Assembly (NCBI GenBank): GCA_025765615.1
Contig: JAIVFJ010000225.1
Span: 1-64,000, forward strand
Direction of reading: 5' to 3'
Length of the DNA: 64,000 bases
DNA from: Zopfochytrium polystomum
Lineage: Eukaryota > Chytridiomycota > Chytridiomycetes > Chytridiales > Chytridiaceae
A program made the position numbers and the translations under genes. Position 1 is the first letter of the stretch, and the number at the start of each line of letters is the position of its first letter. This document shows positions 32,001-41,750 of the stretch, in pieces. Under the pieces are notes generated by a model, which was not told where the DNA came from, did no database searches, and was given only the letters and a program-made list of their open reading frames with translations.

Positions 32001-33951
32001 ATAAAGAGGGTGACATTCTTGTGACCTGCGATAGTTGGCTGCTTGCAGACAAAACTGTCAGAGTGAACTACTTCAAGTGGGAGCAATGCGCGACGGCCAA
32101 CAGCAGGTAGGCGAACATGATGCCCTTTTCCGTACAGGCAACCTTCACAGCGGAGAGGAATCGGATCTGGGGGAAGGCGAAGCTGATCAGCGACTTGGTT
32201 GAGAATGGGGAGACCTGGATGGCCAAGATGGTTGTGGAGCGTGGCACGTGTGAGGGGAGCAGCAGGACGGTGTAAGGCGAGGACAACTTGTTCTGCCTGA
32301 TTTGTGACGTAAAGGCGTGCACCCAGGGACCAGAGATTCTTGAGACGACGACCGCAACCAATGAGTTTTCCACCTGCCACTAGTTGAACGAAATTTTGGG
32401 CGAACGAGACTGATGCGCCACCCGCAGTTAGCTGGTCCACAGAGACAAGGTTGGCTTTCAGCTTTGGGGCAAAGTAAACTGTCTGAAGATGGAGAGTCAC
32501 GAGAGAGGGGTCATCCGGTGCGCGTGGGAGCAGAAGGGAAAGGGAGCCCACGTGCATGCAGTGCAAGGCAGAACCATCTGGTTGGCTAAGTTTGAGGCGG
32601 GAGGGGCGAACACTGTGAAGGTGTGAGAGGTTGGAGGTGAGGTGCTGTGTGCAGCCGGAATCAAGAAGGAAATCAGGATGTCCAGTTGTGGTAACAGCAT
32701 ATACAGCCTCCTGGGAGAATAGATCCACGCGTAGAAAAAGTGTACCCAGGGCCAGGATATACAAGAGAAACTGCAGAAGTAAGTTTGTCCAGAAGCGAAC
32801 CCAACCCCAGCTCAATGCAAAACATGAGACTGGTGGGCGTGGAAAGATGAGGCGACCCACACAGCGTGTGAACGAGTGTGGAGGTGGACGACAGAAACCG
32901 GAGCGACGATCGGCTGAGATGACGAGAGTCGAACCCAGCAGGCAAGGGACAGACGGAGAAAAAAGGGGGACAAGTGGAAGGCGCGAGGCGTAGTAGGCAG
33001 AAGAGTACATGTATTCTTCAACAAATGACTCTTCCAATTCAATGGCACGGGCCCCAACGAGCATCGCTGAGTCCTTCATCGCTTTCTCTTGCTTCACTTG
33101 ATTTTCAGCACCTTGCACGCGACAGGCACGACGAGGATTGTGATACCGCTTGCAAGTGTCACACGTACCCCAGCACTGCTCTGTTGTGTGTGTGGGGGCA
33201 CGTCAGGATCGTCCAGCAGCGGAGCACTTCATGCAGGAGAGTGGATCAACGAGAGATGGGACACCTGGAGAGAGGGAGACAGTCATCTTCATGACAGTTT
33301 GGAGCGCATCATGATCACAGCGAATCTTGGCACGGATGTCAGAAAGAAGGTCGTCGCTGGTGAGTTCGCTGTTGTGCTTGATGTCGGCGTAGCTGGTCCG
33401 CATGGAAGTCGACAGAAGTGCAAGCATGACGAGATCAACAAGTATATCGTCGTCAAGGGGCTTGTTGGCCTTGCGAAGAATGGCTTGATTTTTCTCAAGG
33501 GAGTCGAGGCACTCAAGGAGAGTAGCGTTGTCAGCTGCCTTCGTTTGAAACATCTGATGTCGAACCGTGCTGAGAACGTGACGATCGGACTGGCCGAACT
33601 GTTTCTTGAGGCGTTGCCAGATGGCGGCAGCAGTGTTGAGGCTGCCGACTTGCTCCTGAAGTTTGGGACTGAGAGCGAGGAGCAGAGTTCAATCGCCTCG
33701 GCGTTGCCTTTTCGGAACTTGATCTTTTCGTTGGGGGAGAGAGGGACTGCAGCTACATCTTTGTTTGACGTATCCTTGCCGGGAGCCGGGTAGGCACCGT
33801 GGAATTTGTCTGCATTTGTGAGTATGTCAGGATCATCAAGCTTGTTGGCAGTGTTGGCGATGAAGCGACTCCAGACGGCATAAGAAGGAGAGTTGACATC
33901 TTCCGGATCGCCTGTGAAGATTGGAAGGATGATGCGCTTCAAGTTGGTCAT
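29030..33951 (-). pseudogene. copia Gag-Pol polyprotein, disrupted
   Basis: In element order: a Gag-like start (MTNLKRIILPIFTGDPEDV) at 33951; a frame change near 33690; Gag continuing through LLALSPKLQEQVG and LECLDSLEKNQAILRK; a TGA in GRS-stop-RAPT near 33205; a zinc-knuckle-like CDTCKRYHNPRRAC with shortened C-H spacing; protease LLDSGCTQHLTS; integrase zinc domain HNHLGHPG...CEGC; catalytic FIDDATHY and FRSDQGSEYMG; a TGA after GSDF at 31832. Frame changes follow near 31675 and 31535. Then come reverse transcriptase (WVFQIKRDANG, DVTTAFLYA, LYGLKQAP, YVDDLLIAG) and RNase H after another frame change near 29395 (STLEAEYMALSS, IYEDNRSAI, HIDIRHHFIREKV). Two of the breaks are TGA codons that could come from CGA. 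Confidence 0.88.
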
Positions 33952-33980
33952 CGTTTGCGTGTGCGATTCAGTAGCACTTT

Positions 33981-33993
33981 GGGCTCATAACCC
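33981..33993 (-). promoter_or_regulatory. copia primer-binding site matching the initiator tRNA anticodon arm
   Basis: Directly inside the 5' LTR the minus strand reads GGGTTATGAGCCC. This is the reverse complement of GGGCTCATAACCC, the anticodon stem-loop (anticodon CAU) of eukaryotic initiator tRNA-Met. Priming by a tRNA half-molecule cut in the anticodon loop is the known mechanism for Drosophila copia; its use here is inferred. Confidence 0.75.
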
Positions 33994-34148
33994 TGTTGAG
34001 AATTGGAGGGAACTGCACACGAGAATGAGATGAAGATTCTCCCACACCGTGTGTGACTTGGAAATCAGCATAAAAGAGAAAGAAGAGAATGGACAAACAC
34101 GTGAGAGTAAAGGAGCAGAGAAAAAGGTCTAAAGTCTAAAAGTCAACA
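33994..34148 (-). repeat. copia 5' LTR
   Basis: 155 bp, identical to the other LTR. On the minus strand it should carry the element promoter; a tataaa-like text is not obvious, although TTTTATG is present. Confidence 0.95.
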
Positions 34149-34461
34149 AGAGTGGACAAAACAACAGAAAGTAGAAAAAAAAAATCTTTGGCATTATTGA
34201 AGTTGACTGCGTGTGGTCATCACACCTTTCCGCGACCGCGTTGCTTGATGAATTCGGCGCTTTGCAAACAAGAAAGTCGAGAATGACACAGCGTTGGACG
34301 AGCGAGCCAAGAAAGGAAAAGCAACAGCAAACCGCTTCCGCCTGTGGATCTACATGAGGATGATTCAGCTGAACGGTGGAGCCAAAGCGGATTTGTCGAA
34401 TTTCCCCAATATTGCACTTTTCGGCATCCCCCGGCGCACACCACCCCACTCTGCCCCGCAT
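34149..34461. other. Short intergenic region between copia and the DUF1308 gene
   Basis: Contains an A tract (34174-34185). An in-frame Met at 34294 would extend the next gene by 56 codons, but that extension has no family-like sequence. Confidence 0.45.
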
Positions 34462-36418
34462 ATGACCCTTGCGGCCAACGGCGCCAGCAACGGCGCCCAG
34501 GCCGTCGACCTGGACGGCTCATCTCAAGGCTCTCGGTCGTCGCCCGATGCAGGCTTGGAGCACGACCTCGCGGCGGAGGCAACCCTTCTGCGAGCCCGCT
34601 GCGATCGCCTTCTGAAGCGAATCGACGCCACGGTGGCTGCGGTCTCGCGCAAAGTCTCCCCAGCAGCGGCCCACCAGGACGGCAAGCCGTCGACGCCGGC
34701 GCCGCCCACCAATGTCCGGACGCGGAAGGAGCGTGCTGAGCTGCTGGAAGGTGTCGTCAAGCTGCAGTCGATGGTTCGCGCTGAGAAGCGCTTCCTCGAA
34801 AAGGTATGACAACAACAGCCTCCCGGTGGATTTGTTGCTGGCATTTGACCCATCCCTCACCTCTGCTTGGCGCAGTTACTGTCCGATTCATCCCGCATCC
34901 AACCGAGCCACGTCCAGTGCTCCAATCTGGCATTCTTGGAAGCCGTGCATCACCTCGCGTCGCTGCCGTCTCAGTCAGTGTCCCGCGTGTTTCAGTCCAT
35001 CGCCTACGTCCCTGCCACCGCGGATCGCGGACACCCGTCGTCGTCATCGACATCGTCCATCCGGGTCGATCTCGTCGGGAGAAACGGCACGCGGTGGATC
35101 AAAGTAAAGGCGAGCTCTCTCAAGGGACTAGCGGCAGAGCTCGAGGAGGAGGAGGACGACGAGGATGAATCGTCGGACGAGGACGACTCATCGGACAATG
35201 GATCAGACGACGGAGCAACGCACCGCCCTGCTGAAACAAAGCCCGCCACCCCCACGGCATCCGGCATGCCGGACCCGCACAGCTCGTCTCTTCCCATCTT
35301 CCGCCAGGCCCGGAATTGGCTACTTGCCGCGTCGCAGCACCCGGTGTCGTACGTGCCGCCGACGATCGTCTTTGCGTTTGTTTTGGAGCCCGACGAAGCC
35401 GTGGACCCCAAGATCGTGCAAGGGCTCCAGACGATCGGCGTCGAGGTCGAGTTCCACTCGCCGCCGGCGGACGCTGCCGCAGCAGCAGCGCCTTCTGAAA
35501 GCCCCATCGATACGACTACCGCTGCTTCTGCCGACGAGACGGAGCTTGCCGCGCAGAGCGGCGGACTGGTTGGGCTGGCCAACATCGACGGCGCGATCGA
35601 CATGCCGTTGACGCAGACGCTGAACCTGGACACGACCTGTCTTATTGCGCTGGTCTCGGACATGTCGAATCGCTTCCACACGCTGACGCCAGACGCGTTC
35701 GACATTCCCGCCTTGCAGGTCCAGCGAGACCTGGAGACCGCCGACCCATTGTTCCGGGTAAACTCCCCGCACTCTCCGTGGAAAAACGCTCACACTGACC
35801 AAACCCTCCCAGACGCTCCTACCTATCTTCACTCCCGACAAGACCCTGATCACAACACGGACGGCCTTTTCTCGCTTCATCGAGATCGTCACGGTGGTCG
35901 GCGGACCGTACGAGCGGGCGCGCGCACACATGCTCTTCACGGCCGCCACCGCGGCCTCGGAGCCGTCGCTGCAACGGCTCCTCGCATCGTCGCCGTCGTC
36001 ACCGCAGCCTCTTCCGCCCGACGAAGCAGTGCGGGCGGCCAGCAACGGCGGAGTGCCGTTCGGGCGCGTCGAAGTGGTGGCGGACGGGCCGTCTGCGCGG
36101 TTCCTGGCGCTCGCGGTGTCGGCGGCGGCGTCCAAAGGCGGAGCTCGGCGGTCGCAGCAGCATCAGCCGCCGCCGGCGAGACCCGTGTCCGCGATCAACG
36201 TGGCGGTGTTTGGCACGGCGGACGCGCTGTGCGCGACGACGGTGACGGCGAACGCGGGGCTGGTGCGAGCGCTGGAGCAAAACGGGGTGGGGGGCGTGAG
36301 CGCGTTTGTGCACGGCGCGAGGAGCCTGGTGGAGAGCAGGCCGTCTTATTCGCTGACGCGGGCCGCTGAGGCGAGTAAGACGGCCGCTGTGGCGGCGGTA
36401 AAGGCTGGAGTGGCGTGA
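34462..36418 (+). CDS. DUF1308 / UPF0415 (C7orf25-like) protein
   Basis: Three exons: 34462-34803, 34876-35757 and 35813-36418; phases close, giving about 609 residues. The family signature is LNLDTTCLIALVSDMSN near residue 363, followed by TLLPIFTPDKTLITT, a VGGPYERARAHML block and INVAVFGTADALCATTVTAN then FVHGARSLVESRP. These match the conserved C-terminal region of DUF1308, thought to have a PIN-like fold; a nuclease role is not demonstrated. The N-terminal region holds a helix-rich segment (EATLLRARCDRLLKRID, MVRAEKRFLEKL) typical of the family. A family-atypical acidic Glu/Asp/Ser insertion lies at about residues 200-235, and an Ala/Thr/Ser-rich insertion at about 315-345. The start at 34462 was preferred over 34294 on composition. 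Confidence 0.8.
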
Positions 36419-36555
36419 AGGAGCTGGATGAGGAGGACGAATGAGAAATTCTGCTTCTTTTTTTTTTTTTTTTTTTCTTTCTTGTCCATCGTTCATCTGG
36501 CTCTTTTCGATAACTGCCGTCAACTCCTGGCTGCGTTGGCTGCGTTCATATTCGG
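36419..36555. other. Short intergenic gap
   Basis: 137 bp with a T tract at 36459-36476. It must contain the promoter of the LQWW protein gene if that gene starts at 36556. Confidence 0.4.
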
Positions 36556-37419
36556 ATGTCGTTCTCCATTGCCACCACAGTATGCGCCTACATGCCATCA
36601 CCGCGCGATCGCTTCCAGCTCGCATCGCTCGTCCGACTGCCTAACCTCCAGGCGCCGTCGCTTTTGCAGCACCTCTGCCCAAATCTCCACCTCGACGCCG
36701 TAAGGTCTGCCCCGATCCTCCGCTTCCTGCTGCAGCACCTGTCCCGATCGCGTATCAGCGAGCAGTTCACAGCAAAAGCCGTCGACCAGGCGCCCTCGGT
36801 CGAGGTCCTGCAGGTGTGGAAGGCGAGCGGCCTCGAGATGCGGTACACGCATCGCGCCATCCTACGGGCTTGCATTCGCGGGAGGATCGATGCTCTCCAG
36901 TGGTGGAAGGACAGCGGGCTGGACCTCCGCTACGACGAGGAGGCGGCCGACGCGGCGTCCAAGGCGGGTCTGACGGACGTGTTGCAGTGGTGGAAGGACA
37001 GCGGGCTCGCGTTCAAATACAGCCTGCGCTCGGTGAACGAAGCGAGCAGCTGTGGGCACGCGCACGTGTTGCAGTGGTGGAAGGACAGCGGGCTCGAGGT
37101 CAAGTACTCGCAGTGGTCTGTCGTCGCCGCGGCCTATGCCGGAAGGGTCGCGTGCTTGCAGTGGTGGCTGGACAGCGGATTTGAGATGCGTTGGGATGGG
37201 CTTTGCTTTCAGTATACGGAACATCGTCCGGTGCTCGAGTGGTGGGAGGAGCGTGGGCTTTATCGTCTATGGCGAGAGCGAGAACTGCCAAACGCGCGGT
37301 CTTTGCTCAAGGCGATGGTTGCAGAGAAGCAGTTTCAGCTGCGAAACGCAGCTGTTCAAGAATGGTGGTTGGAGCGCTGCAGGCGAGAGGAAGTGGATGA
37401 ACCAACCAAAAAAACTTGA
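36556..37419 (+). CDS. LQWWKDSG-repeat (ankyrin-like) protein
   Basis: An intronless 287-codon frame. From residue about 70 to 225 it consists of five or six units of about 30-33 residues of the form (V/A)LQWWKDSGLxxxYxxxAVxxASxxGxxx: LQVWKASGLEMRY, LQWWKDSGLDLRY, LQWWKDSGLAFKY, LQWWKDSGLEVKY, LQWWLDSGFEMRW and LEWWEERGLYRLW. The pattern is that of divergent ankyrin repeats seen in large lineage-specific families of zoosporic fungi and in some giant viruses; each unit should give two helices and a turn. The N-terminal 60 residues (LVRLPNLQAPSLLQHLCPNL) could be a degenerate F-box-like helix region. The role is probably protein binding; the partner is unknown. A broken relative lies at 17430-17905. 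The DNA repeats caagtggtggaaggacagcg-like text almost exactly, indicating recent unit duplication. Confidence 0.75.
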   Translation: MSFSIATTVCAYMPSPRDRFQLASLVRLPNLQAPSLLQHLCPNLHLDAVRSAPILRFLLQHLSRSRISEQFTAKAVDQAPSVEVLQVWKASGLEMRYTHRAILRACIRGRIDALQWWKDSGLDLRYDEEAADAASKAGLTDVLQWWKDSGLAFKYSLRSVNEASSCGHAHVLQWWKDSGLEVKYSQWSVVAAAYAGRVACLQWWLDSGFEMRWDGLCFQYTEHRPVLEWWEERGLYRLWRERELPNARSLLKAMVAEKQFQLRNAAVQEWWLERCRREEVDEPTKKT

Positions 37420-37733
37420 CTACTATCTCTCAGTCTGCAGCATTTTTGCTACTAATACTTCAGTTGAGCCGCTTGATTCGGTCTTCTGGTTCCTGCGCGC
37501 TGTCGACGTCGACAACCGTCCGAAACTACTGCAAGTGCCACGTCCTCGCAGCCGCCGTTGCCGCTTTGGATCGAGCATTTCAGTTAACTGCTAATGTATT
37601 GCGAGAGCCGGAGCGAGAACCTGCCCCCAAAAACTGGCCAACACTTTTCACCGTTTCGTAAAAATAAGGAGGGATTTAAATCCAACAACTGGGCATCCAC
37701 ACTTTTTCGTCCACTCAATCTGTACACCTTGGG
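37420..37733. other. Intergenic flank left of the gypsy element
   Basis: No gene seen. The base composition is less GC-rich than the preceding gene. Confidence 0.4.
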
Positions 37734-38087
37734 TGTCAGGAACAGGGCAGGACAGGACAAGGCAGACAAGGAACTGAGAGGAGTGATGATTGTATTGGAA
37801 ACAATAATTCACTTGAGGGATGGGACAGGTCCCCCATCCCCCCTTTTATACCTTTTGAGAGGCTTCCTTGTCAAGACTCAAAGAAAGTTCCAGAAAGAGC
37901 AATTAGTAATACAATGATACCAATGATACCAATGACAACAAGACAAGTCAGGAAAGCAAAGAAGGTTCCAGAAGGTTCCACAAGGTTCCATGAAGGAATG
38001 TTCTAGAAGGTTCCAGAAGGTTCCAGAAGGTTCCATGAAGGAATGTTCTAGAAGGTTCCAGAGGTTTCCAGAGGGTGATTCATAACA
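37734..38087 (-). repeat. gypsy 3' LTR
   Basis: 354 bp. It contains tandem ggttccagaa/ggttccatgaaggaatgttcta motifs (37960-38075) and the TATA-containing promoter segment. About 98.5% like the other LTR by eye. Confidence 0.93.
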
Positions 38088-41000
38088 TCATCTCCCCCTT
38101 TTAGGCCTCTTCTGCAACTTGGTGGGGTACCTGGTCTTGAACTCGAGCAGAAGGTCTTGGCAGTGAGTGAGGTTTGACTCAGGCTCCCAGGTGTTGTCAG
38201 CATCTGAGTAACCTTTCCACTTAACAAGGAACTTGAGTGTTCTTCCAAACCACTTGGCATCCAAGATTTGTTCAACCTCAAATTCCTCTTCACCTTCTAC
38301 CTCAACTGGAGGAGGAGGAGGAACAACTCTGCCTGGAATGGAATTGGCCACAAACTTCTCTAAAAGGCTGACATGGAAAACTGGGTGGATCTTCATGGAT
38401 GCAGGGAGATCCAGCTTGAAGGTGACTGGATTGATTTGCTCCAAGATCTTGAAAGGACCCAACTTGAGGTTGTCTAGCTTGGGACTTGGTCTTTTGGTCT
38501 GCAAGTTCTTCCTCAGAAGCCAAACTTGCTGACCCACAGCAAGGTCATGGTCCATTCTGTGAGTGTTGGCAAATCTTGAGGCATCTTCTTGGGCTTGCTT
38601 CAGGGTGGAGTCCAGGAAGGAGTTGATGATCTTGAGCTTATGTAAGTGTGAAGCCGCAGCAGGAGCTTGGACATTGGATAGGGTCTCTTGTCCCAGAAGA
38701 TCTCCTCTTGGATTGAAGCCATAGGTTGCAAAGAAAGGAGATAGCTGGGTGCTTGAGTGGAGAGAATTGTTGAGAGCAAATTCTGCCAGTGGAAGGAGGG
38801 TGGGCCAATCATCCTGTTGATAGCTGACATAGCACCTCAAATACTGCTCCAGAGTCTGGTTTGTTCTTTCTGTTTGTCCATCAGTCTGAGGGTGATAAGC
38901 AGTTGACAGTTGAGACTTGATTCCAAGGGCTGCTGTGAGTGCTTTCCAAAATTGAGATCTGAACTGTGGTCCTCTGTCACTGACAATTGACTGAGGCAGC
39001 CCATGGAGCCTGAATATGTGCTGCAAAAACAGGTCTGCTGTTCCTTGTGCATCTATATTCTCAGTGCAGGGGATGAAATGGGCCAACTTTGTCCTTCTGC
39101 AGATGACAACAAGGATAGAGTCAAATCCATGGGATGGGGGCAGTTTCACAATGAAGTCCATGGATATTGATGACCAAGGGCTGATGGCAATTGGGAGGGG
39201 CTCCAGAAGTCCATAGGGCTTGTGTCTGCTGGACTTGTTTCTTTGACAGGTTTCACAGCTGCTGACATAGTTCTTGATGTACTTCCTCATGCCTGGCCAG
39301 TAGAAGTCTCTGGAAACAAGCTCATAGGTCTTGTGCTCTCCTGGGTGTCCAGCTGTTGCTGCATCATGCCTTGTCTTGAGTATCTCAAGTTTTTCCTCTT
39401 CTTGGCTGATTTGAATCTTGTGAGGCTTGGGGTCCTTGGAAATAGCATGGGCCCACACACTGTCAGGAAGCAATGAAAGGTGTGTCTTGGATGGTGGGGT
39501 GAAACCATCTCCCCCTTCAGGTGCAAGGTCTGTTCTTCTTGACAGGGCATCAGCCACAGTGTTAAGGTGGCCAGGAGAATAGCACAGCTTAAAGTCATAC
39601 TCAGAGAGCAGTTCAGCCCACCTGGCATGCCTCTGCTTGAGCAACCTCCTTGCCCTGAAGAAGGTGAGGTTCTTGTGATCAGAATAGACAGAGATGCCTT
39701 TAGAACCAGCCAAGTAGTGTCTCCAGAATTTGAATGCTTCCACAATTGCAAGCAACTCCTTGTCATGGACTGTGTAGTTACACTCAGCACTGTTCAGCTT
39801 CCTGGAGTAATATGCCACTGGATGCAGAGGAGCAGAGGGGTCCTGAGAGCTTGGCTGGGACAGAACAGCGCCAAGGGCATAGTCTGAGGCATCAGTTTCC
39901 AAGGTGAAGGGAAGCAAGGGATCCACATGCTTAAGGAGTGGTGCACTTGTGGTTGCTGTCTTAAGAGCTAGCCAGGCTTGCTCTGCTGCTGGGGTCCATT
40001 CAAACTTGGTGGTCTTCTTGGTGAGATCAGTGAGAGGCTTGGCTATGGCAGAATAGTTGGCAATGAAGGTTCTGTAGAAGTTGCAAAATCCAAGGAAGCT
40101 TTGAACATCCTTGATGGAATTTGGAGCCTTCCATTCAAGAATAGTTTGGATCTTGTCTGGTGCCATGGAGATCCCTTTGTCAGACACAATGAACCCCAAA
40201 AACTCAATGGAGGTCTTGTGGAATTCACACTTCTCCAGCTTTGCATAGAGGTGATGCTGTCTGAGTCTCTCCAAGACAGTCTTGACATGTCCCATATGGC
40301 TTGCAGTGTCAGATGAAAATACCAGGATATCATCCAGGTAGACAATGACAAAAAGGTCCAGAATATCCCTGAAGATGTCATTCATCATGCCTTGGAAAAT
40401 AGCTGGAGCATTGGTAAGTCCAAAGGGCATAACCAAGTACTCAAAGTGACCGTATTTGCATCTGAAGGCAGTCTTCCATTGATCCTGGGGCTTAATTCTG
40501 ACCAAATTGTAGGCACCTCTGAGGTCAATCTTGGAAAATATCCTTGCATGGCTCAGTTTGTCCAGTAATTCAGAGATGAGAGGCAGTGGATAGCAGTTCT
40601 TGACTGTCATCTCATTGAGATCTCTGTAGTCCACACAGGGTCTCAGTCCCCCATCCTTCTTCTTGACAAAAAAGATGGGAGCTCCAGCTGGTGACTTGGA
40701 AGGTTGGATGAATCCCTTGTTCAGCATTTCTTCAATGTATTCTTGGAGGGCCTTGGCTTCTGGTGGAGAGAGGTGGTACAGTGGCTTGAAAGGTGGGCTG
40801 CAAGTTTCATCCTTGAGTGGGATTTCACAGTCATAAGGCCTCTGAGCTGGTAGCAGGTCTGCCTTGGTCTTGGAAAACACATCAGCATAAGGGAGATATT
40901 CTTTTGGTAGCTTGGATGCCAGCAAAAGGTCTGATGGGTCCAGGTTGTCGTGCTCCTCAGCAGTGGGGCTTGAATTCTTGACTGGGAACTGTGATTCTTG

Positions 41001-41750
41001 AATCTTTGACTGAGAGTTCTGTTCTTGGCAAAGACTGTGAGCTGTGGAACTTGAATCTTGAATGTGGACTGTGAACTGTGGTACTTGAATCTTTGACTGT
41101 GGGTTCTGTGAACAAGAGTCATGGCCATGACTGTGAGCTCTATGAGCTCTACTTGAATCTTGACTGTGAACTGTGAACTGTGGAACTGGAGTCTTGGCTG
41201 GCTGTGAATCTTGAATCAAGGGCTTGAGAGCATGAGACTTGGGGGCTTGACTTGAGTTTTGGGTGACTGTTCCAATTGGTGGAGGTTGGACTTGACCAGT
41301 GACCCAATCAATGGCAGGGTTCTGGGCTTGCAGCCATGGTAATCCCAGGATGACAGAGAATGTGGGTGAGCCAAGATCCAATACTTCCAGATTGACCATG
41401 GATGGTGGAAAGTCTTGGATGTGGAGGTTTAGCTTGGTTTCATGGCTGATTTCCTTGAACAGAGCATGATTGGCAAAGTGGACCTTGAGGGGTGTGGATT
41501 TCTTGATCGTAGGAATGGCACAAGACTTGGCAAGGGTGGCATCAATGATGTTGCAGGATGATCCAGAGTCTATAAGGGCCTTGGTTGTGATGGTTGACTT
41601 GGGTGAGAGTTGAATCTTGACATCCATGGTGAGTTGGTGGGGCTTGGAATCTGAGGTGTTTGTGGTGCTGGTAGTGGTGATGAAACAGGGGCAGCTTGGA
41701 GGAGGGTCCAGGGAATTGCCCCTCAGTGAGCCTGGACCTGGGAGTTTGGG
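38088..41750 (-). CDS. pol: gypsy Pol (PR-RT-RNaseH-INT-chromodomain)
   Basis: Open from the gag overlap to the stop at 38088-38090, about 1220 residues without interruption. In order: aspartic protease ALIDSGSSCNIID; reverse transcriptase with LRPCVDYRDLN, FSKIDLRGAYNLVRI, MPFGLTNAPAIFQ and the catalytic VIVYLDDILVFSS; RNase H PFTLETDASDYALGAVLSQ; integrase zinc-binding AGHPGEHKTYELVSRDFYW...CETCQRNK; integrase core SMDFIVKLP, SDRGPQF and YHPQTDGQTERTNQ; and a C-terminal chromodomain (ILDAKWFGRTLKFLVKWKGY, then WEPESNL). The chromodomain places it with chromoviruses, which tend to target chromatin marks. It is made as a Gag-Pol fusion by -1 frameshifting at 41744-41750. The stop codon directly abuts the 3' LTR. 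All catalytic motifs are intact. Confidence 0.92.
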   Translation of the reverse strand, partial: PKLPGPGSLRGNSLDPPPSCPCFITTTSTTNTSDSKPHQLTMDVKIQLSPKSTITTKALIDSGSSCNIIDATLAKSCAIPTIKKSTPLKVHFANHALFKEISHETKLNLHIQDFPPSMVNLEVLDLGSPTFSVILGLPWLQAQNPAIDWVTGQVQPPPIGTVTQNSSQAPKSHALKPLIQDSQPAKTPVPQFTVHSQDSSRAHRAHSHGHDSCSQNPQSKIQVPQFTVHIQDSSSTAHSLCQEQNSQSKIQESQFPVKNSSPTAEEHDNLDPSDLLLASKLPKEYLPYADVFSKTKADLLPAQRPYDCEIPLKDETCSPPFKPLYHLSPPEAKALQEYIEEMLNKGFIQPSKSPAGAPIFFVKKKDGGLRPCVDYRDLNEMTVKNCYPLPLISELLDKLSHARIFSKIDLRGAYNLVRIKPQDQWKTAFRCKYGHFEYLVMPFGLTNAPAIFQGMMNDIFRDILDLFVIVYLDDILVFSSDTASHMGHVKTVLERLRQHHLYAKLEKCEFHKTSIEFLGFIVSDKGISMAPDKIQTILEWKAPNSIKDVQSFLGFCNFYRTFIANYSAIAKPLTDLTKKTTKFEWTPAAEQAWLALKTATTSAPLLKHVDPLLPFTLETDASDYALGAVLSQPSSQDPSAPLHPVAYYSRKLNSAECNYTVHDKELLAIVEAFKFWRHYLAGSKGISVYSDHKNLTFFRARRLLKQRHARWAELLSEYDFKLCYSPGHLNTVADALSRRTDLAPEGGDGFTPPSKTHLSLLPDSVWAHAISKDPKPHKIQISQEEEKLEILKTRHDAATAGHPGEHKTYELVSRDFYWPGMRKYIKNYVSSCETCQRNKSSRHKPYGLLEPLPIAISPWSSISMDFIVKLPPSHGFDSILVVICRRTKLAHFIPCTENIDAQGTADLFLQHIFRLHGLPQSIVSDRGPQFRSQFWKALTAALGIKSQLSTAYHPQTDGQTERTNQTLEQYLRCYVSYQQDDWPTLLPLAEFALNNSLHSSTQLSPFFATYGFNPRGDLLGQETLSNVQAPAAASHLHKLKIINSFLDSTLKQAQEDASRFANTHRMDHDLAVGQQVWLLRKNLQTKRPSPKLDNLKLGPFKILEQINPVTFKLDLPASMKIHPVFHVSLLEKFVANSIPGRVVPPPPPVEVEGEEEFEVEQILDAKWFGRTLKFLVKWKGYSDADNTWEPESNLTHCQDLLLEFKTRYPTKLQKRPKRGR
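41705..41750 (-). promoter_or_regulatory. -1 programmed frameshift signal in the gag-pol overlap
   Basis: On the minus strand, the gag codons CAC CCA AAC contain the canonical slippery heptamer C-CCA-AAC (41744-41750). After a 5-nt spacer (TCCCA, 41739-41743) comes a perfect 8-bp stem, GGTCCAGG (41731-41738) with CCTGGACC (41705-41712), and an 18-nt loop that contains the gag stop TGA. Heptamer type, reading phase, spacer length and frame direction all fit a -1 shift. Confidence 0.8.

Larger units (their letters stand above)
28856..34148 (-). mobile_element. Ty1/copia LTR retrotransposon (5293 bp)
   Basis: Bounded by two identical 155-bp LTRs (28856-29010 and 33994-34148) beginning TGTTG and ending CAACA, with a perfect 5-bp target duplication AGAGT (28851-28855 and 34149-34153). 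The element is read on the minus strand: 5' LTR at 33994-34148, primer-binding site at 33981-33993, Gag start near 33951, polypurine tract TGGGTGGGAG just before the 3' LTR. Domain order Gag-PR-INT-RT-RNaseH is that of Pseudoviridae. Despite the identical LTRs, the coding region is broken by at least four frameshifts and two TGA stops, so this copy cannot make a full polyprotein. Confidence 0.93.
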
